Positions 32,814 to 37,043 of a stretch of DNA of 37,043 nt are shown piece after piece. A model generated the notes under the pieces. It saw only the letters and a program-made list of their open reading frames with translations, searched no databases and was not told the origin of the DNA. Made by a program: the position numbers and the translations under genes. Where the stretch lies: positions 1-37,043 of the forward strand of contig JAAYIU010000095.1 of the NCBI GenBank assembly GCA_012523265.1, given 5' to 3'. Every line of letters begins with the position of its first letter. The first letter of the stretch is position 1. This DNA comes from Bacteroidales bacterium (GTDB taxonomy: Bacteria > Bacteroidota > Bacteroidia > Bacteroidales > 4484-276).

Positions 32814-33692
32814 CTAATTACGCTGATCTTTCCCCCAGAGCAGCTTTTCGCGCAGGGTGGTGAAAAAATCTTTGTTGGGCAGTTGTATCAGGTTCAGCCT
32901 GAAACCAGCACGTTTCACCACCAGCTCCTCCGTATTGCTGATGGTTTTGTAGCGCGAGTCGAGGCCGGTGAGGTATTGTTTGTTGCGTCCGCTAAGCTTT
33001 AGTGTGATGACGCTGCTGTCGGGCACCACAATGGGGCGCACCGTTAGGTTGTGGGTAGCAATAGGTGTAATGACAAAGTTTTCGGAATCGGGCGAAATAA
33101 TAGGGCCATAGCAGCTTAGCGAATAGGCTGTGCTACCGGTGGGTGTAGCCACCAGAAGTCCGTCAGCCCAGTAGGTGTTCAGAAATTTATTATCAACAAA
33201 AACCTCAATCACTGCCAGCGAAGTGTTGTCGGTTTTGGTAAGCGAAAGCTCGTTGAGGGCAAAGTTCATCTCACCAAACAAACCTTCGGGCCGTTCGAGG
33301 GAGATCAGCGTACGTTGCTCCAGTTGGTAATTGCCGGCGATCACCTCGTCGATGGCAGGCAGGATTTCGTCGCGCGAAATGCTCGACAAAAAGCCGAGCC
33401 GGCCCAGGTTAATTCCCAGCACGGGTATGCCCGAATCGCGCACCAGCGAAATAATACCGAGCATGGTGCCATCGCCGCCAATGGAAAACAGCAGGTCGCA
33501 ATTGTTGCGAAGATCGGCGTGCGTATTAAAAGGCTCCACCTCACAGGCCAGCGTTATCTTGTTGCGAATCTGATTAAGAAAAGGCTCGTACACCAGCAGG
33601 GTGCAGTGCGCCCGTTTCAGTTTGTCGACGAGCTGTTGCAGGTACTGTATGCCTTTGTCGGTAACGTTTTTCCCAAACAATCCTATTTTCAT
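32814..33692 (-). CDS. nadK: NAD kinase
   Basis: This 292-residue cytosolic enzyme phosphorylates NAD to NADP. It has the GGDG motif (72-75, SIGGDGTML), the NE motif (147-148, FALNELSL) and the substrate loop TPTGSTAYSLS (183-193), all intact and in order. In Bacteroidota nadK commonly lies between a CBS-domain gene and DUF6089/uppS/bamA, as it does here with two extra genes. No TAnnTTTG promoter was found in the 204 bases upstream. Confidence 0.97.
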   Translation of the reverse strand: MKIGLFGKNVTDKGIQYLQQLVDKLKRAHCTLLVYEPFLNQIRNKITLACEVEPFNTHADLRNNCDLLFSIGGDGTMLGIISLVRDSGIPVLGINLGRLGFLSSISRDEILPAIDEVIAGNYQLEQRTLISLERPEGLFGEMNFALNELSLTKTDNTSLAVIEVFVDNKFLNTYWADGLLVATPTGSTAYSLSCYGPIISPDSENFVITPIATHNLTVRPIVVPDSSVITLKLSGRNKQYLTGLDSRYKTISNTEELVVKRAGFRLNLIQLPNKDFFTTLREKLLWGKDQRN

Positions 33693-33781
33693 AATGGTGA
33701 AATTTTAAAAGCAAATGCCATTGATTTTCCGATGAAAGTTGTTTTGAAATATTAGTACAAACATCGTAATTTTTTGGTGAA

Positions 33782-33832
33782 ACAGCTTCGCGCTGTGCTA
33801 TTGGTGACGTCCCGTTGGGAGCTTAAATTAAG
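33782..33832. repeat. Cluster of three small inverted repeats, possible REP-like element
   Basis: In 51 bases there are ACAGC/GCTGT (33782-33786, 33792-33796), TCCC/GGGA (33810-33813, 33817-33820) and CTTAA/TTAAG (33822-33832). The stretch lies between the Omp85 stop and nadK start and has a GC-rich, hairpin-dense look unlike other spacers here. No second copy was found in this window. Confidence 0.3.
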
Positions 33833-33896
33833 AAATCCAAAAAATGCGACAATAACATTATGCTGGGTCAGGGCTTCTGAATTTCCAGCCTCTTCT

Positions 33897-35363
33897 TTAC
33901 AGTGTATTCGCCACATGAAAAAAGAAACCCGGCTCACCCATTCGGTTAACCGAAATCTCGAAACGAAATACCATGTCGTAATAGGTCACCAGGTCAAGCC
34001 CCAAGCCGGTACCCAGCAGCAGGTTGTTCGACAGGTCGTTGTATTCTTGTTTATGAAAATCGTCAACATAGCCGGCGTCGATGTACCAATTCAAATACAG
34101 AGCGTAGTGGATAAGTCCGAATTTTTGTGATTTCAAAAAACCAATATTCTTCACCCTGGTGGGTACAAGGTTGAATTTTAAAGTGTTTTTGGACAGCACA
34201 TAGCTCTGGCCGTCTACCACGTACAGCTCGTATCCACGCACAAAGTTACGCCCATAGCCCAGCCCCTGCTGATAAAAATAGGGCTGATCGCGCGAGGTGG
34301 AAATCTTACCTGTCCAGTCGGTGCCGAGATAAAAGAGCTTCGAAAGCTGCCAATAGTGTCGGTATGTGCCCCAAATATCCATCATGGAGATGTCGCCGTC
34401 ACGCAACAAATTAAATCCGCTCTTGCTAATATTTCCTTCGAGGTAGCGACCCTTGAGCGGATAGTTCTTCGAATCGCGGTGGTCGATGGTGTAGCGGTAA
34501 AGCAGCGTCAGGTATTCGTTATGTGTTTTTCCGTTGAACGAATAGGTTGGGTTTAGCTTTAGCACCGTGTCGGCAAAATTGTAAAAGTTGTAACCGAGCT
34601 GTAGCAAATGGTGCTGATAAAGCGATGGCCTGTGCGTGATACCTACAAAAGAGTAAAAACGTGTGTAGAGATAATCTTTCTCGTCGCGCACGTTGTCGAG
34701 CTTGTTGTTGTAGGTTTGGTAGGCTACCTCGTGGTTGCGGCTAAAACCCATGCCTACCGTGGCGCCAAAAGTTTGCTTTTGGTTGATGAAGGGCACATCA
34801 TAACTCATCTCATATTTTTCGTCATAGCCAAAGCGCAGCAGCAAATTGAGTCTTTCTTTGCGTCCACGCATATTTTCTTTTATTAATAAAAGACCATAAG
34901 AAATGCGCTCGGGGTCTTTATGTTGCCACCAGGTGTTGAAGTTGCGATCGGATATTTCAAAGATAGGAAATGGCCACAGGTACCAGCGTTCTATCACGTC
35001 GATGTGAACTACCACATGCGAATGCCGGCCATAGCTAAGGATGCTGTCGTGGATGGTGACGAAATTGAATAAAGAGGTGTTCAGCAGGTTTTCGCGCGTG
35101 TGCTGAAGATGATTTACCAGGTCGTGGGCGGCGATGGTATCGTGAAGATCAAAAGTAAGCTCCCGTAAAATGATTTTCGGCTTGGTAACTTTGTTGCCAC
35201 GGATTACTACCGTGTCGATGATGAGGCGCAATCCCGGATCGAACGTGTTGCTGACCACAAACACGCTGTCGCCAATGGTGCGGTCGATCACCAAAGCCGC
35301 GCGCTGACCCTGCACCAGATGGGATGTTACGAAAAGAAACGAAATTAGTAAAACAAGCCTCAT
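33897..35363 (-). CDS. Omp85-superfamily protein with a single POTRA domain
   Basis: This 488-residue protein has a signal peptide (about 1-19), one POTRA domain (about 47-128: IDTVVIRGNKVTKPKIILREL to VVVHIDVIERW) and a 16-strand-type barrel (about 150-488) with the Omp85 lid-lock motif VRGY at 375-378. It is too short for BamA and lacks the three POTRA domains of TamA. Single-POTRA members occur in Bacteroidota, but their cargo is not known. Its ATG overlaps the stop codon of the CBS-domain gene by one base (TAATG), so the two are translationally coupled. Confidence 0.88.
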   Translation of the reverse strand: MRLVLLISFLFVTSHLVQGQRAALVIDRTIGDSVFVVSNTFDPGLRLIIDTVVIRGNKVTKPKIILRELTFDLHDTIAAHDLVNHLQHTRENLLNTSLFNFVTIHDSILSYGRHSHVVVHIDVIERWYLWPFPIFEISDRNFNTWWQHKDPERISYGLLLIKENMRGRKERLNLLLRFGYDEKYEMSYDVPFINQKQTFGATVGMGFSRNHEVAYQTYNNKLDNVRDEKDYLYTRFYSFVGITHRPSLYQHHLLQLGYNFYNFADTVLKLNPTYSFNGKTHNEYLTLLYRYTIDHRDSKNYPLKGRYLEGNISKSGFNLLRDGDISMMDIWGTYRHYWQLSKLFYLGTDWTGKISTSRDQPYFYQQGLGYGRNFVRGYELYVVDGQSYVLSKNTLKFNLVPTRVKNIGFLKSQKFGLIHYALYLNWYIDAGYVDDFHKQEYNDLSNNLLLGTGLGLDLVTYYDMVFRFEISVNRMGEPGFFFHVANTL

Positions 35364-36028
35364 TATATTTTAAGATACATCATCAGCGAGTCGTAACGGT
35401 CGCGAAGCAAGTCTTCGTCTTTTTCGTTCATCCCAAAATAGGCCGGAATATCATATTCAAACCGGGCAAAGGTTTGCAACACCGCTTCGATATTGATGCG
35501 ATTGAGTTTCAGTGTTATCTGAAGCAGGCTGCTGTTGGGCAGGCTGCTCAACCCCATGCTTAGTATTTTGGCGTCGTTCGACTCGACGATGCGCGCTATC
35601 TCGCTAAGCGAAAAATCCGTTTCGTTCACCTGCAGTACGATGATGCCGCCCGGATTGCCCAGCGACATGGTTTCGGTCATTGTGTACATGGCCGTTTCGG
35701 CGGTGAGCGCACCCAGGTAGGTATTGTTAGCGTCGGTAACGGCCACGAGGCTGATCCGGTTTTGTGCCATGAGCCGCAGGGCATTATAAAAATGATCGCT
35801 TTGCGAAACCGATACCGGCACCGGCGACAAGTTTAATTCGCCAAGTGTCAGGTTTTCATCGGCAGCTTCCAGCAGGCACTCTTCGCCAACGATGCCCTCA
35901 AACACTGTTTGGTTCACCAGCGGCAGATGGCTCACTTTTCCTTCGAGCATCAGCTTTAGCGCATGCTGCACTGTGTCGGTGGGCGAGAGAGGCGTTATCA
36001 GATCGTCGATCAATTCGATGGTGGTCAT
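35363..36028 (-). CDS. CBS-pair protein with ACT-like C-terminal domain
   Basis: From the chosen start this 221-residue cytosolic protein has two CBS motifs (about 1-60 and 65-120: SHLPLVN, FEGIVGEECLLE, ISLVAVTDANNTYLGALTAE) that bind adenine nucleotides, and a C-terminal ACT-like domain (about 126-205, GGIIVLQVNETDFSLSEIARIVE). The frame is open up to 36118, but that start overlaps rsgA by 16 bases; ATG 36028 (MTTIELIDDL) matches the family's usual start, and ATG 36055 is also possible. It sits between rsgA and the Omp85 gene, with a 1-base overlap with the latter. A CBS protein next to nadK is a normal Bacteroidota arrangement. Confidence 0.85.
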   Translation of the reverse strand: MTTIELIDDLITPLSPTDTVQHALKLMLEGKVSHLPLVNQTVFEGIVGEECLLEAADENLTLGELNLSPVPVSVSQSDHFYNALRLMAQNRISLVAVTDANNTYLGALTAETAMYTMTETMSLGNPGGIIVLQVNETDFSLSEIARIVESNDAKILSMGLSSLPNSSLLQITLKLNRINIEAVLQTFARFEYDIPAYFGMNEKDEDLLRDRYDSLMMYLKI

Positions 36029-36102
36029 TTTTTTGATTTTTTCTGTAAAAGACATTTTAAAAAAACGTCCCGCTTTCGCTAAAAGTACTTCCTGTATGGC
36101 TG

Positions 36103-37041
36103 CTATTCCCATTCCCACAGTTCTTTATCCAGGTAGTCGTCGTTGTAGATGCGCAGATAACTGTCGTAGCGCGAAACAGGAATTTTTCCTTCTTCCACGG
36201 CTTGTTTCACGGCACATTCAGGCTCATGGGTGTGGGTGCAGTTATGGAAACGGCATGCATGCATATAACGTCGCATCTCCGGAAAACGTTCAGCAATCTC
36301 ATGTTTTTGAAACTCTACCAGCCCAAACTCACGGATACCGGGCGTATCGATGATGTATCCACCGATGGCCAAGGCATGCATCTGGGTGTGGGTGGTAGTG
36401 TGGCGTCCTTTTTCGTTGTAGGAGGAGATGCGTCCGGTGGCCAGCTCCAGTCCCGGTTCTATGCGGTTGATCAGCGCCGACTTGCCCACTCCCGAAACGC
36501 CTGAAAACAGATTTATCTTTCCGGCAACGGCCGCCTTTACCTGCTCAACATTTTCGCCTGTGAGCGCCGAGACCCTAAAAGTGGGATAGCCGGCCTGCTG
36601 ATAAATATCCGACCATTGCTGCAGCTTCTTCAAATCCTTTGGTTGGTAAATATCTATTTTATTAAAAACCAATGCGGCGTCGATGTGATAGGCCTCGGCA
36701 GTTACCAGAAATCGGTCGATGAACCCGGCGGTGATGCGTGGCTCGCGGATGGTAACTACCAGCAAAGCCAGGTCGATGTTGGCGGCAATGATGTGGGAGA
36801 GCTTCGAGAGCTTGGTCGATTTGCGTATGATGTGGTTGTGGCGGGGCAGAATGTCGGTGATAATTCCTGCAGGCTGATCGGGCACGCGCTCCAATGTTAC
36901 CCGATCGCCCACAGCCACCGGGTTGGTGGTCTTGATTCCGCGCAGCCGCAGCCGTCCCTTGATGGTGCAATTGAGCTGCTCGCCATCTGCCAGTTTTACC
37001 TGATACCAGTTTCCGGTTGATTTTATTACTAATCCTTCCAA
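36103..37041 (-). CDS. rsgA: Ribosome small subunit-dependent GTPase A
   Basis: This 312-residue circularly permuted GTPase checks 30S subunit maturation. The OB-fold (1-65) is followed by G4 NKID (127-130), G5 SAL (158-160), G1 GVSGVGKS (181-188), switch T215/T216 and G3 DTPG (232-235). A zinc site follows: C263, C268, H270, C276 (CRFHNCTHTHEPEC). The first visible codon is TTG at 37039-37041; homologues as I recall them begin M-x-G-L-V-I-K-x-T-G-x-W-Y, which aligns that TTG with the initiator Met. The start may thus be TTG, or lie just beyond the edge. All functional motifs are inside the window. Confidence 0.95.
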   Translation of the reverse strand: MEGLVIKSTGNWYQVKLADGEQLNCTIKGRLRLRGIKTTNPVAVGDRVTLERVPDQPAGIITDILPRHNHIIRKSTKLSKLSHIIAANIDLALLVVTIREPRITAGFIDRFLVTAEAYHIDAALVFNKIDIYQPKDLKKLQQWSDIYQQAGYPTFRVSALTGENVEQVKAAVAGKINLFSGVSGVGKSALINRIEPGLELATGRISSYNEKGRHTTTHTQMHALAIGGYIIDTPGIREFGLVEFQKHEIAERFPEMRRYMHACRFHNCTHTHEPECAVKQAVEEGKIPVSRYDSYLRIYNDDYLDKELWEWE

Positions 37042-37043
37042 AA

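Noticed and set aside
33752-33937. 61-codon frame on the minus strand between the Omp85 gene and nadK
   Set aside because: It overlaps the end of the Omp85 gene and spans the hairpin-rich spacer; its translation looks like non-coding repeat sequence.

Overview
This 37 kb window comes from a bacterium of the phylum Bacteroidota, probably near Bacteroidales, though family and genus cannot be fixed by eye. The evidence is a type IX secretion (T9SS) C-terminal sorting domain, a frdCAB-type succinate:quinone reductase with a single b558 anchor, a Bacteroidota-style envelope block (nadK, DUF6089, uppS, bamA, two ompH/skp copies), an RprX/RprY-like two-component pair, and repeated TAnnTTTG promoter elements of the Bacteroidota primary sigma factor. 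No rRNA, tRNA, CRISPR array, prophage or insertion sequence was seen.

Layout. 1-4653 (minus) is the 5' part of a giant secreted repeat protein that runs off the left edge, followed by a 478-base non-coding stretch. 5132-6550 (minus) is a glutamate/aspartate:cation symporter. 6695-10377 (plus) holds an Asp-box secreted protein with a T9SS tail, a TetR-type regulator, an FKBP-type isomerase lipoprotein and dtd. 10476-13075 holds a small Lys/Cys-rich secreted protein (minus) divergent from a histidine kinase and response regulator (plus). Between them lie four TGTTAA direct repeats spaced one helical turn apart. 13082-15946 carries an Rpn/PD-(D/E)XK nuclease-like gene, a PagL-like lipid A deacylase and a GNAT acetyltransferase. 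16032-18434 (minus) is a likely operon of an SRPBCC-like protein, a small unknown protein and a YwqK/MORN-variant repeat protein. 18548-20362 has a TspO-like membrane protein and a RhuM-family gene. 20534-23974 (minus) is sdhC-sdhA-sdhB. 24149-26275 (plus) is a PepP-type aminopeptidase and an alpha/beta hydrolase, closed by a bidirectional terminator.

The right third (26332-37041, all minus) is a dense envelope and housekeeping block read in the order rsgA, CBS-domain protein, one-POTRA Omp85 protein, nadK, DUF5011 lipoprotein, DUF6089 protein, uppS, bamA, ompH, ompH. It joins undecaprenyl-phosphate synthesis, outer-membrane protein assembly (BamA plus Skp-like chaperones) and NADP supply, with two less usual members: the one-POTRA Omp85 protein and the DUF5011 lipoprotein.

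Most of the window is ordinary core genome. The best candidate for a new biological link is the shared control region at 10860-10960. Its direct repeats look like an OmpR-family response-regulator site, and it would couple the RprXY-like pair to an uncharacterised secreted Cys-rich protein. Other points of interest are a long inverted repeat hiding the start of the GNAT gene, a perfect inverted repeat upstream of the giant surface protein, a possible leaderless kinase mRNA, and a TTG start for rsgA.
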